This document shows, in pieces, positions 47,314-60,357 of a stretch of DNA of 64,000 nucleotides. Source of the DNA: Nautilus pompilius (lineage: Eukaryota > Mollusca > Cephalopoda > Nautilida > Nautilidae); assembly GCA_018389105.1 (NCBI GenBank), contig JACATO010002450.1:1000501-1064500 (forward strand), given 5' to 3'. The notes under the pieces are model-generated. The model ran no database searches, was not told where the DNA came from, and saw nothing but the letters and a program-made list of their open reading frames with translations. Made by a program: the position numbers and the translations under genes. Numbering within the stretch: the first letter of the stretch is position 1; each line of letters begins with the position of its first letter.

Positions 47314-49121
47314 GAATCATTGTAAACATTACATATCATTATATTGGAGAGCAGTTAACACTGCCTTTTCTTCAAAATTACTACATTAGACATCATTAAA
47401 TTTTGCTAAATTTATGTTACTGTAAAAAAAATTTTACAGCAAAAATCAAACCTGTCAGAAGAGAAATATCATAATTACAACAGAAATCAATAAACAGAAA
47501 ACTAATCAAGAGGATTGACTATGTATTTGATAAGCAACAAACTAACAAGATTGAAATTTAAAAATAAAATATTATTAATGTAGATTAGTGTGTGCATAAA
47601 TACTATTACCAAAGGAGAAACTAAATTGAAAATCAAATTATTTAATAAATAATTATAAAACCCTTAAAAATTTCTTTTTTCAAAAAAAATGGATATTTTA
47701 GAAATTTAGTAAAGCTTCAAATAGAATTGAGGTCAAACATGACTTCCTTTTGAAACAAATTTTTAAAAATCAGAGAATTTGCATAATAATTGCCTACTCC
47801 AATCTACCTTTTATTATTATGCAATTTACAAACCCATTTAGCTGTCAAAAAGCATAAATTAATCAGGAAATCTAAAATCAGCCTTTTATCCTTTTTTTTC
47901 CCAATCTTTTCTGTTGCTGTTAACTTGAAAACTACTACAGTTGTAAAACTACTATATGGCTAAAGTGTTATATTAAAAAATTTTCAAATGTAATGATAGA
48001 ATATGCTTACTGTCCTCTAAGCTACATTTTCACAGTGTTAAATACCACTTGATTTAATATTAGTGTTATCTGTTCATATCAAAGTTTCAAAGATTAATTA
48101 AAAACCTTTTCACTTTTGCTCAGTGCACAGAACAAAGAATTATAGCATCAAGAATTTTGAGTTTAACAGTTTAGAAAAAGGCAGCTAGATGAAGTTTTTG
48201 CATCTCAGTGGAAGTATTTATAGAAAAAAGGTTAGACCACTGTTTTGCACATCAAAGATTTGTTGGTATTTATACAGTAAATACAATGTGCAAATAGATC
48301 ATAAACTTTTATAGTTGCTAAAATAAAATAAAGAATAGACAATGCTTAGTTGGTGAAAGGGTTTCAGACTGAAAATGGAGAAATACACCCAAAGGTATAT
48401 CAAGTACCTAAGAATTAAATGTATTTAGCAATTGTCTGGCGAATATACTGATAGTAATAAAAGATAAATCAAAATATATGGAAGTAATGTTATTAACTTT
48501 TGTTGAATATTTCAATTTCACTTAAAAAAACAACTAGAAAAATGAAAATAAAACATACAACTTAACAATGGAATACATAGTGTTCTATGTGATATATGCC
48601 AAGAATAAAAACCAAATAATCCATAAAACAAATGTTACAAAAATCAGTTTTGATAAATCAATCCTACCTAGTTGTAGTATTATGATATTTTAAAGACTAG
48701 AATGTTGTATTTGCTAGAATTAGCTATAATCATTGACATTTCAGCAAAATAACGCAAATGTAGGTTGACAAATTCTTAAACTTCACAGGAAAACTGAAAA
48801 ACAGAAAAAAAAATTAATGATATTAATTTTTATGATTCTTTGAACTTTTCTTCATTTGTTTTCATATATTTTAAAAAAAGGAAATTATAATTATGGAAAT
48901 TTTAGTTTAAAAAATGTGCACATGACTTCATATTATAGATCTGCCTACCTTTAAAATTGAACTAAATGTATTACAGGTACTCACATCTGACAATAATTTT
49001 AAAGCATTTTATGTAATCATGAAATTCAAAGGAATGATATTAAACAGAACAGTCAGTCATGGTAAAACTGCATCTCGTGTGTAAAAATCAAATGCTCCAT
49101 AATACAAGCATGTGAGAATAT
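47314..49121. other. AT-rich, no feature seen
   Basis: No recognised gene or repeat family on either strand, and no furin exon on the minus strand. Confidence 0.6.
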
Positions 49122-50282
49122 AGTACATTGCAACTGGTTATAATGAAAGCAATAAAAAATTCCACAAATGCAGGATTACTAAAGTAGAGGCAATGTCATT
49201 ATTGTAATGTGGTAAATGTGTGGTGCATACTAAGGCTCTTGGGGAAAAAAAAACTACTATCATATAGAATTCAAAGTCTGAGCTAGTGAAGGCAACTACG
49301 TCGCAGATTGTAGCCTGATTTCACATTTCAGGAGGAGCTGTATGCAATACTCTTGAGCAGAAGAAACTGGTACTGTTGATAATAGACCTGACTAAGGACA
49401 AAAAGCTTAAGCTAAAGCCAATGTAGATCTTGCAAATGACCTAGCTGCAGATGTTAATGTTTCTTCAAGAACAGTAAGATATGGATTAATGTGAAGTAGT
49501 TACATTGGATATGTAATTGGCAAAAAACTTTGCTGAAGAGAGTCAACCAAATGGTAAGGCTGAAATGAGCAGCTAAAATGAAATAGTAGGGAAACCAAAC
49601 TGGAAAAAGGTGCTCAATATAATAGATGAGTCCGTTTGAATTGTTTGGCAATAATCAACAGTTTGTTTGAAGGCAGACCAAGAAGCAGTATAATAGTCAT
49701 TATACAAAAGCTACAGTGAAGCATAAAGGTATACAAGGTTTGCATGAAATCAGCAATATACTGACTGCCAACAGGTACAGACAGGCAGGTTCTCATCTAT
49801 CATGCCATTTCTTAAAATAAAAAAGACGTCTCATTGAGTGAGTATTCATCTTGCAATATGTTAAATAATTCTAAGAATACAGCCAATGTGGTGAAAAACT
49901 ATACAGAATGTAAAGAGGCTAATGGAACACAAAGATGCCTTGACCTGCACAGAATCTTGGTATGAACAAGATTAAGGTTATATCAAGTAATATGGCTACT
50001 GAGAAATTCAAATGGCAACCAAACACCATGGATGAACTGTGGAAAGTGCTACAGGATATTTGGAACATCATTCCACAGTCATACATTGTTAGAAAACATG
50101 ACGACATGCTCTATATAAAGCAAAAAGATCATATACCAAATACTAATGCACTGTACATATTCATTGTTTAGTGCATATTTTCTGTAATGATGTATTGTGT
50201 ATGTATTATATATGTCTCTCAGTTGAAATTGCTTAATATTTGTGAATATCCAGTGTTTTTCCATAATTATTTTGAATACTAT
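49122..50282 (+). mobile_element. Tc1-like element, copy B (broken)
   Basis: Same family as 20444-21694 but in the opposite orientation. 'ATTACTAAAGTAGAGGCAAT' at about 49173-49192 repeats the complement of 21615-21634, and the similarity continues through GTAATGTGGTAA. C-terminal transposase residues are readable: 'FKWQPNTMDELWKVLQDIWN' (50009-50068) and 'IPQSYI', matching 'PNTLDKL' and 'PQDIWNNIPLSYIDKLYGSM' of copy A. The N-terminal and catalytic parts are heavily worn. The left end TAGTACATTG and a right end near 50280 are tentative. Confidence 0.82.
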
Positions 50283-52641
50283 ATACTTGGGGAAAGAATA
50301 ATATATATATGGTGCTTGACATGAAAGAAAAAGGTAAAAAAAGCAGAAAAAATCTCAGATTTTAGTTTAAATGACTCTAGCCAGAAATTTAAATGATAAT
50401 TTTAGATGCTGTAGAAAAATAAAAGTTATTTCAAACCTTATACAATGCCAGTAATTTCCAGTAGCCAGGGAAATTATAAAAAGGAAGATATTTAAAAAAG
50501 GAAAGGTATGTTTTTTTCTGGAATGTAAACAGTACAATATTCACCTGTGTACTGATCATGGATTATGACAGTTTTGAATAATAATCACAAAATGTATCAA
50601 CAATTTAATTATTTTCTTCATCTACTTCTAGTTTCAAAAACCAAATGACTTTGTTGCCTTTTAGCATGCTGTTTATTACTATTTAAAAATATTCTATTAA
50701 AGATAATTATAGTTGCTAATAATTAATTGTATTTTTTAACTTCCATAGCTTGAATATTTCTAAAATTCCTATGATTTTTAATTTCAGTTTTCAATTTATT
50801 TTAATCTATTTTTTCCCCTGATTAACAGTGTTTAACAAAAATATGTAAATTAGCTTTAGTAGCTGCCCTTTATATCAGTTAGAGAAGAAAAAATAGTAAC
50901 TATGAGAGTAGTGTCTCTTATGCTTAGTAGAGAGGCAGAATTCACTATTTTCCTCGTGCAGTTGTTAATCTCATTTGACCATCAGCAGGTCGCATACCAT
51001 CTACCTATGGACACTTTATTTGATTACCAATTACACAATGCATTGCTCAAACAACAAATAAGCAATATCATTCATGTGTGTTTATTCATGCAGACAAAAT
51101 GAGGTTGAGCTATTGTAACAATAATAAAAAAAAAGTTGTGTGTGCAAAGTTTTTGCATGTCTTTTTGGAAATTGATGAAGTTAAAGATTTTGATAGTTTA
51201 AAATCATTACTTTTTAAATTAAAATTTGTTTGAATATTTTTAATACAAATTTAGAAAAATAGAGAAAGATCAAATTCAATTTAACATGAATCTTGCAATT
51301 ACTTTTTCTATGAAAATATAGTCAGGTTTTTCATTTGGAGCATTTAAAAAACTTTTTAGAAGACAAACATCTGAGCTTCTCATGATATGCGGAATTAAGA
51401 GGAGGCATTGATACTTGGATCCCAAAAGTAAAGTAGCTTCTTGACCTGCTCTAACATGCCAAAACTATAATTTATACTACTGTAGTAACAAAAAACAACT
51501 TAATGTTCACTCATAGATGCATTTTGAAATTTTCAAAACTGCATTTTTGTAAAATAATCAAACAGCTTTAATTACCACAAAACCACACAGTTAATGTTTT
51601 TGATTCTTTCTTGTAAAAATCATAAAGACTAATTTAAGCAATAAAATATAAATGATTAATAAAATTAATTCTTGGTACATGAAACAAAGCCCCTAAATAA
51701 TAAAAGAGCATTGAACTGTTAATGATAGCTAACAGAAATTTTCTTAATTTGAAGATAATCTAAAGTTCACAGTTTTCATATATAAAAGTATACTGGCAAG
51801 AACTACACTCTCTTGCTGTGTTTGCCTTTTTTCTTTAAAAATATTTTACGACACAAATCAGAAATTAAAGGTGGTAGTACTAATAATACAGATTAATACA
51901 GTGGTTTATTTACATTTGAATAAATAAAAAGCAATACTATTTTTTATGTTGTTTGAAGAATGAGAATATACAACAAAGCACAACATCTTTTAAATTTTCT
52001 ACTTAACTTTGGAGCCACTGCAGAAATTACTGCATGCCTGCTTTAAAATCTTTGGTAAAAGAGGAAAAAATGAATTGCAGGTTTAACAGCATTTATAGTA
52101 AATATTCCTCATAACTAAATATCAACTGGTAAAAGTTTAAACAAAGTTCGTTAAAAAAAGAGAATATAAATAAAATGTCTGATTTGTAACAAAAATTAAA
52201 CAAGAGTGATGGATAACAAAATATATACTTAAAAGAAATTTTCAGATACCAATGTATGTATTTTTTGGTAAATATACAAGAAGTTAAAAAAAAAAAACTA
52301 TCAGGCTTCTGAGATACTAAATATATACTGAAAACATTGGTAAGTAATATCTACATTTTCGAAATCACAGTAAGAAAAAATGTAATAAGTAAAGGACTAA
52401 TTGTTCAACTGTGGTTTCAGATGCCTGGTAAATAAAGATACCTTAAATTTTAATTTCAAATCAGCAAAGTGCCTGGTGAAAATCCTGTCGTCATCAATTT
52501 TAAATCTATGGCCAGTTGCTGGCATATGACAAGGCAGGCAGAAAAAGTCCTCACAGCCAAACAAATGAAGGTAAGCCCTCTCCTAAATACACTGGATTGT
52601 TTTCTCAATGTATTGGGAACTATCCTTGAATGGGAGTAATA
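50283..52641. other. AT-rich, no feature seen
   Basis: No gene, RNA or repeat family is recognised. A 66-residue plus-strand frame at 50902-51102 has no family resemblance. Confidence 0.6.
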
Positions 52642-55600
52642 CAGAGTGAACTTCTCTAATCTGCCACCCTTGGGACCTGACCAAAGAATTTTCTGAACTA
52701 CAGGAGTCAATATATTATTGTTATGATAACCCTAAATAATAAATAAGCCTATGGCTAGCATAGGCTTATCAGATCTTTTCATAACATTAAATGAGAATGT
52801 TGATGCACAATTTTACTGTACTGGCATAAGAAAATAAGTAGATAAAGCATAAAAAACAAAATTATATGATAAAGAAATAGATAAAAATTAATACAGGTAA
52901 ATTATCATTTACTCACCTAAAAATATACCTGAATTTTTCTAAGTGATGTGATAATACAGAGTAGCTGCTAACATAAATTACATTTGAATTAAATCTGATG
53001 TGTCAGATGTAATGAGATATGGGATCTCTGCTGAAGTGGAAGCAACAGGATTTTTGACTATAGTGCAGCTCACCACTCTTCTTACCTGAATTGAACCAAT
53101 TTGCCAGCTTGACTTCACTCATTTATTTTGGTTTTTCTTTTATAATGTAGAGATATGGTCTTTGGCTCAGAAATAAAATTTATTTGCTGAAGTCCAATTA
53201 AATCTGTGGCCAACTGAATGAGTTTATCAATAGAATTCTTTCCTGGTCATCCTCATCATCATCCATAGCTTCTTTTCCCTGCTGTACCATCTGCACAATT
53301 TCTTCACCTGTTATTTTATTAACATCTGGTACAACTTTGTTGACATCTATCCAGTGTAGTAAATCCTCTCCAAAATTCTTGGCCAGCTCAACCATTGCAT
53401 GGTGGGACATAACTTTGAAATCATATACAATTTTTTTTTCCCCAAGAGACATTATAAATCCAATGAACTCAGCCTCCTTAATGATGTTAGGACTGTCTTC
53501 AAACTTTAGGGCTGGCCACAGATTGTGCCAACCATTCTTCAGAGTAGATGGAGTTATAGTCAGTGTCCAAATCATATCCTTGAGGTTAAATTCTTTCTTA
53601 ACCCATTATATCCCAAGTTTTTTATTTCTAAAATTTTCTTGTAATTTTTTTAAAAATTACATCAAAATGGGTGTAAAGTGATACGAGTGTGTTCAATTAC
53701 CCTTTATTTCTATAAATGAGCAAAATAATTGCTGTCCCCAAATGAGGACACTGGGATAATATAAGAACAAATCAAAATTTGAAACAAAAATACATTGATT
53801 CCATTTTAAGACATAATGCTTGCCTTTAAAGAGACTGAATATTAATTTTTCTTATGATATGGGCCAAAAAAATCAATACACTGTTAAACTAGATGTTGAG
53901 CAATGTTTTCTGGGTTTTGCAATACATGGTTTGTTTTGACATCATCTCTGTCATTGTCGCTTTTCAACTGTATGTTTTTTACCATCGTATTGAACATCCG
54001 GTAAAGTTAATTAAGTACCTGAAAGACTACATTTTCTTCCCATCGATCCTGTTTTAATTACTAACTTTAGGTAAGGTACACAAATAGCTCTTTTGAAATC
54101 CAACAAGTCCATCACATTGTTCTTGTCTTGATGCAGAAATTATATAATCCATGCATTCACCACAACCATGTCTAAAATTTGTGTGAAAAGAGGCCAGTAC
54201 CTTCTAATTGACAGAATATTTTCTAATGAACCAATCATGTTCATCTACACCACTCATATATTTGTTGTAGTTGTTTAAAGCATTTGGTTGAGGGACGCTA
54301 CCCTTTGTCTTTATATCAGGCAGCCACTGTTGTATCTTTCCAAGCTCAACAGTATCGTAATTATTTCCAATAGTAACATTTATTATCTAACCATTTGATG
54401 ATAAGAATTTCTTCATTTGTGTCAAACCTGAAGTCATATGATCATCTTTTTTTTTCTTCAACACATTAGTCAACTTCAAAAGACATTTATTTAGTCTGTT
54501 TCCCTCAGTGCTCCTATTGCTTGGAATTCAATATTCCTGAGGTGAACTAACAAGTCATACCCAGTAAAATAGTTGTCAAAGAAAACAAAATGTACTCTGG
54601 GTTCTTTTACTACTTCAAGGATTTGCAATACAACCTTCGAACCAATGATAAAATCTTCATTCACTTTATCTAGAGCACTCTTACCATAGCTAAGATCAAA
54701 GTTATAACCATACCCTAAACTACCACATAGTGACCACAATTCATATCCAAATCTGACTGTTTTTTCTTGTATGAACTGTTTCAGAGAATTGTGTCCATGA
54801 TATCACACAAACATTTCACTGACAGCAACACATTCTTAAAATATTCCAAACTTTATTAAAGAACTATGAACCATGGAAATTAGAGGCCTTATTTTAAAAC
54901 CTTTATCAGATTTATTCTTCTCAGCATCCACATAATTGCAAAAATATATGACGCATTTCAAAAGTTGAAAGCAATTTATAGACATGGCATTTTTAACTAT
55001 AGAAACACCTAGATCTTCTTTGTTTGCCAAGTAATGTCTTGCTGATGGCAACTTATGATAACTTGAAAACAAAAGAATTCCTACAAATGACTTTAGTTCA
55101 TCAACACTTAACACAAAATTACACTTGTTTTTAAGCACTGTAGTATAGTGAGTGAACTGTTTCTTTCATTATGTGGTCATAAACTTCTGGAGTTAATATT
55201 TGCTCAAACATTTCAAGAGGAGTTAAGAATTATAGGTCTTCCTTCATCTTTTTCAAACAGTTATTGTAATTTACTTCATGCTCACTTATTTTGCTTTATT
55301 CAGGAGATTTGAATTTCCACACTGGTTCAGCTTCACAAGCCTCTTACTTTTAAATGGCTGACTGGTTAGCTTATGTGTATTCTGACAATCAAGAACACAG
55401 TCCTTAGAAGAATGTGTGCCAGGCACGACCTCTGGTGTGCTTTCAATGTGTAGGTCAAAGGAACCTGGAACATCTTGCACTGTTGTTTCCCCAGTGACAT
55501 CATCAGAGGTCTCATCTTCGTCAGTCAGATCATTTATATCTAGTGAAATTACTATTATATCAGCTTCTCAACTTCTGATTTGCCTTCAATATTTTCCAGC

Positions 55601-57371
55601 ATAAAGCATATTTCCTCCATTGTAGGTACTGAGGGATTTATTCTTGCCATCTGCAATAAGAAATAATCATTCAGTTATAATAATAATTATTCTAATAAAT
55701 GCTAAATAATAATCTAAATATTTGATCTAATAAAAGATAATAATTCTAATTAAAAAAGCAACATTATTCTTACCTTTAAAAAGTTGTCTGTATGTCTGTC
55801 TTCACACTATCAATACACAAAGTGTAGTGAGAAAAAAAAGTGGTTGACCTGGCACATAGCCAAGATAACAGGTTTGAACTTGTTGTACTTTACACCATTT
55901 CATCCCAGTGAGGCAATCTAAATTGACTCATGATCACTGTATAATATCAAATAAAGTAAAAAAGAATATCCTGCAATAGAAAAACATTCAAATAACATAC
56001 TGTTACAGGTAAATATTTCATCTGGTAGTTTGGAATCTGATATTAAGAAATGAATAATGCATGATTTGAGAGTCAATTTTTCATTTGTTATCCTCTATGA
56101 TCAGATAAGAAATTAAAGAAAAAAGGGAAATTTCTAGGCTATCCTCATTCAAGGACAGTGGGATATGAATTTAGACGATGTCACACTCTTTACATCATTA
56201 AGCAATACTGGCAATCTGTGCATAAACTCTAATCTGTATTTACACATAAGAGATCATAAAATATCCTGATCTCAAAGCTGAAACAGTGTGGTACAGTTTA
56301 TGGGTAAACAGTACCACTATGTTATCTTTGACAAGCAGGTCTGCTTTAGGGTGGGCAGAGCAGTTGTCAAGAATTAGCACAATATTAATTCAGATCTAGA
56401 CCTATTTTGGTGAAATAGGCTCTTATCTCAAGTATGCAACATTCCTCAAACCACTCTAGATATAGCTTAGTGGTAATCCAACCCTATTTTTTTGTTTTTG
56501 TTTTTTTTGCCATGGTATATCAGTAAGAATATTTTCACTCCTTTGAATGCCCTTGGGTTCACACTTTTCCCAGTAACCATAAGCTTGCATTTGCATGTAC
56601 CTGCTGCCACTAAGTACAGCTATCTTGTCCTTCAACTCTTTCATTCCATTTGGTGGCTCTTCTTCATCAGTTGGTAATGTTTTCTTAGGCATATAATGCC
56701 AATTAAGAGCAGTTTCATCAACTTTGTATACTGCTCTGGGGATAACTTCTTATATGCAAGAAACTGCAAATTTGTCAACATACTTGGTGGCTATTTCAAT
56801 ATCTGCACTTCTTTTTTCATTACAAATGTGATGTAGACTAATTTTAAATTTCTGAAGCCATCCTTGCAAATAGTCAAAGTTTTGTGGAATATTTTTTTGC
56901 TTGTGCCATTACTGTCTGACCTGACAAAGGTTGAACTAATGTATAAGTGCACTATCTAAATTATTTCTTTTTGCCCTCTTCAATGTCTTACGAACAATAC
57001 TCATATATTTTTTACTTTCACTGTCAGCAAAAAATCTAAGGTTCTGATTCTTTTGCTTCTTCACATCATACACTGTAGATGACCCTACATTGCAAAACTC
57101 ATACAAAGCATGTACTAAGGTGCTCTTTTCCAATTTTTGCAACAATTCCACCTTTTGCTGTATTGATATTGGCACAATTCTCTGATTGCTGGTCTCTTAG
57201 AAGACGTATTTAGAGTAAATTAGAGCTAAGACTGAGAGATGTAAAACAAACTTTACCAGACTGCAGAAACTGTGTGCCACCTATGGCAAGTGCCTATCCT
57301 GCAAACTAAAATCATGCTGGGCCACTGATGTTGCCAGATCATAGAAGGCCAGATTAGAGAAGTTCAATGTG
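52642..57371 (-). mobile_element. Tigger (pogo) element interrupted by a piggyBac
   Basis: Inverted ends: GAACTTCTCTAATCTG reads inward from both sides (52648-52663 and complement at 57350-57365), with TA outside each (52640-52641, 57372-57373). Without the insert the element is about 2.15 kb, normal for Tigger. The minus-strand transposase reads 'MPISIQQKVELLQKLEKSTL' (HTH, start near 57175) and 'SSTVYDVKKQKNQN'. 'YKVDETALNWHYMPKKTLPT' (first catalytic Asp, about 56730-56670) and 'NGMKELKDKIAVLSGS' follow. 'NIVLILDNCSAHPKADLLVK' has the second Asp (about 56390-56330). After the piggyBac it resumes 'KEFNLKDMIWTLTITPSTLK' (53597-53540) and 'NGWHNLWPALKFEDSPNIIK'. Stops break it in several places. 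Confidence 0.95.
53598..56174 (-). mobile_element. piggyBac element inserted in the Tigger reading frame
   Basis: The left border is TTAA at 53598-53601 followed by CCCATTATATCCCAAG; the right border reads GTGGGATATGAATTTAG ending at 56174, a worn inverted match (GGGATAT core) with TTAG in place of TTAA. At 2.58 kb it has normal piggyBac length. The minus-strand transposase starts at ATG 55650 ('MARINPSVPTMEEICFMLEN'), has an acidic N-terminal part, then 'SVDELKSFVGILLFSSYHKL' (about 55105-55045). Next are 'SLGYGYNFDLSYGKSALDKV' (54720-54660) and 'HFVFFDNYFTGYDLLVHLRN' (about 54590-54530), the latter with a catalytic Asp. 'LDMVVVNAWIIY' (about 54165) and a worn C-terminus follow. Stops break it. 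Removing it rejoins the Tigger protein. Confidence 0.93.
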
Positions 57372-57373
57372 TA

Positions 57374-57989
57374 CTCCAATCTAGCAGTAGTTTTAAAGAA
57401 GAACCTCACAATATGAATGGGAATAAATTAGATGCAAGTCCAACAAGCTGTTTTTTTTAAATGGAAAATAAAGAACTTTTTTTTTTTGGAACAGTCACTG
57501 AATGAAGAGAAAAATAAAAACATTTTGTTTGAAATGGTACAAACCTGTTTCCAAATGAAATACAAAAGGCAATCATTAGCTATTAATAATTTTTAACAAC
57601 AAATCTTAAAAAGCACAACTATAACAAGGATAAATACTAAAATTTTCTTGAAACAAAAAGGAACTAAGCACTCCAGAAGTCTGAATGCATCATTTTTAAT
57701 GTTTAGTTGAGTTATTTTTGGCTGAAAATGGTTATGTTCATATCTAAAAAATATCCTTTTTGTATGTATTTCATTACTGATACTTTTGCACTTCTTTTAA
57801 AATTTTCTTTTGCTAAAATTTTAATTTTCTTATATTAAATCTATCCTTTTGCAATGAATAACATTAAGTTTAAAAAAGTAGTAGTATAATCCAAATTAAT
57901 AATACTGCTTTATAGAACAGTCTTATTATTTCAAGCACTGAACTGATGATGTAGCACCTTGATTTATAATATTTATTGCTTTCTTTCTT
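57374..57989. other. AT-rich spacer, no feature seen
   Basis: Spacer between the Tigger end and the MULE remnant, mostly A/T runs. Confidence 0.6.
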
Positions 57990-59290
57990 TTTTTAATTCA
58001 TAAGATTTAAAGCAATGCTTTTTGAAATGGTACAAAATGATAGAATTAGAATGGATACAACTAGAAAGAAGATATATGAAAGCTGCACACAAGGGATGTA
58101 TTTAAATCTATGAAAAACCAAGCAAAAGTGATTAAGATAAACAATTCTACAGTTGCGAGTGATCAAAATCACTATCAGGTGAGGGTGCATATTTTCAGAA
58201 ATACAATAGTAAAATTTCATAGAGAACACAACCATGCACCAGAAAACAAAGAGGAGAAAAGAAGTAATGAAAATAGTAAAGCAGTAGTCAACAGAAACCG
58301 ATAAATGAATGATAACAATTATTGCCAACCACATGACCAACTTCTGAGAGGCAATGACTGCCAATTCCATGAAAACCTGAGAGACTCCAAGACCTTGTTC
58401 TTTCCACACAGTCACATGTGTTACCAAACAGGAGGAACTTCCTTCCTTAAGCAAGATTTGGGTCAGGTGATGACAGAATTTTATTCTCAACATTACATAA
58501 CCTGGATTTAATGAATGGAAGCATTAGTCAGCAGATGCAACATTCAAAATAACCCTCACTTTTCCCAAAAGATATACACCATTCATGCAAGATGATTTGA
58601 GTTCATGATGGCAACAGTACATGCACTCTTAGTCAAAAATCATTGCTGTTTATTGGATGCTGTTCTCTCTGCCCTGAATCTTCTATGACCAAACCCCAAC
58701 CCAAAGCACGTGTGACTTTGATCTTGGCAGTATTAATGCATTCCAAGAAGAATTCCAATGAATGCAAGTTTCAGGTTGTTTCTTCCACCTGTAATGCAAA
58801 GCTTATGAAAGCAAATACGAACCCAAGGCTACATGATGCTACAATGGGAGAAAGATAGTTTGCTTCATTGGTATGGTGCCTCCTTGCACTGGCTTTTGTA
58901 CCATCGGAGAAAGTAGTTGGTGTGGTTGAAGCACTCATCCAAAATGAACATTTTGGCAAGATAGTGGGCTAGCAAGCTGACAGGATTGTTGATTATTTTG
59001 AAGACATTTAGCTTGGCCATGCAGATCAATGCTTTATGTATCCTACTGAACTTTGGAACATGCACAACCAGTGCTTACAAGATGGTGCAAGAACAAACAA
59101 TGAGCTGGAGGGAAGATGCAACATCTGTGGAAAACAGACATCAAAATAAGCTAATTGAAAAGCCTTAAGAGAACAAATGTTGAACAAAAACATAATCATA
59201 CAAGCTGTGAAGGAAAGACAAGAACGTACAAAACAAAGTACATAGAATTTAATAACCACGTCAAGTGCATTATGCAAGATTTTGACAATT
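57990..59290 (+). mobile_element. MULE (Mutator-like) transposase remnant with FLYWCH-like N-terminus
   Basis: Plus-strand order across frame changes: 'VRVHIFRNTIVKFHREHNHA' (58162-58235), the C-terminal half of a FLYWCH-type zinc finger with its H-x-H. Then 'SADATFKITLTFPKRYTPFM' (about 58520-58580) gives the first catalytic Asp region of MULE transposases. 'VTCDFDLGSINAFQEEF' (about 58710-58760) holds the second, and 'CFFHL' marks the C/H motif after it. 'ELWNMHNQCLQDGARTNNEL' plus 'EG' (about 59050-59115) is the MULE signature containing the third catalytic residue. The frame is broken many times. No terminal inverted repeats were found. The 166-residue minus-strand frame 57993-58493 is antisense to this and is a shadow. 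Confidence 0.85.
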
Positions 59291-60357
59291 GAGAGATAAC
59301 CGCATGCCTGTGGGCCATTGCTTTACTTTATGAAAATAAATGCTTTGTTGTTGCATTTCTTTATGGAGGTACATATTGGTAGAAAACATAATGGCAGGCA
59401 TATATTAGCAGTAACAGTGGCTGGAAAGTGTTGTAGAACCATTGGTGTGCACCCATTTTGGTTAATAGAAATTCAAATTGTATCATAAGTTTTAAGTTTT
59501 TTTTTTTTTTTTTTTTGCTTTTTGGCGGGTATTTAAGGAAAGCTTTCACTGTATGATAAATAAATAATTTCAAATTTGAGATATCAGAAAAAAAATAATC
59601 AAATATTAAAGATGATAGTGTCCAACATCAGCAAATGGTGTAACATCATCTTTATCTTGCGAGTTTTGAAAAATTGTTCTTTTAGGTAAAATTTTTTGGG
59701 AATCAGATTAGCTGATCAATTTTTAAATAAACTAGTCTTGGCAACCAATATCCATAACTATTTTTAATCACTAAACAGAATTAACTAATTTGTATTATTT
59801 TATTTATAGGGTAACTTCTATATCTGCTTCATCTTTTAAGAAAACTAAATATGAAAACTGACTATTTAGCCATACTCATACGAGAAGTGCACCAGCAAAT
59901 TTATTTCACAAACTAATCTGATATATGGTAATATTGAAAATATCACAATGTCCAAATTACAAGTTTGTAAGCCAATATCTCTATTACTAAAAAAATTCTT
60001 TTCAGATTATTCAAACAATAGCATATTTTTGAAAAATAGAGAATTTATATACTGTAATCCCCCAGATTAGTTTTGTTTAAAAATGTTCAATTCAATTTTT
60101 TTCCAAACAGCTTTTGAAGAAATCATACAAATTTATCTAAAATTATAACATTAAACAAGTGAACAGGAGATTAGTGGAAAGTCAGCCTATAGTTTATTGC
60201 TGAAACACTATTTCGCAGATTCTACAAACAATTGCCATTAATTTAGTAGGTTTTACAGAAATTATAGTGAACTTGTCTCACCTAAAAAGAAACAGTGTCT
60301 TATGCCCATATAAACATTCAATTATGGAAGATTTTAAACAGTTAAAGTATTAAACTA
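59291..60357. other. AT-rich spacer with a poly(T) run, no feature seen
   Basis: A run of about 20 T at 59498-59517. No coding or repeat family is recognised. Confidence 0.6.

Noticed and set aside
57993..58493. 166-residue minus-strand frame, hydrophobic
   Set aside because: Antisense to the MULE transposase pieces on the plus strand; the hydrophobic look comes from reading hydrophilic codons backwards, and no family is recognised.
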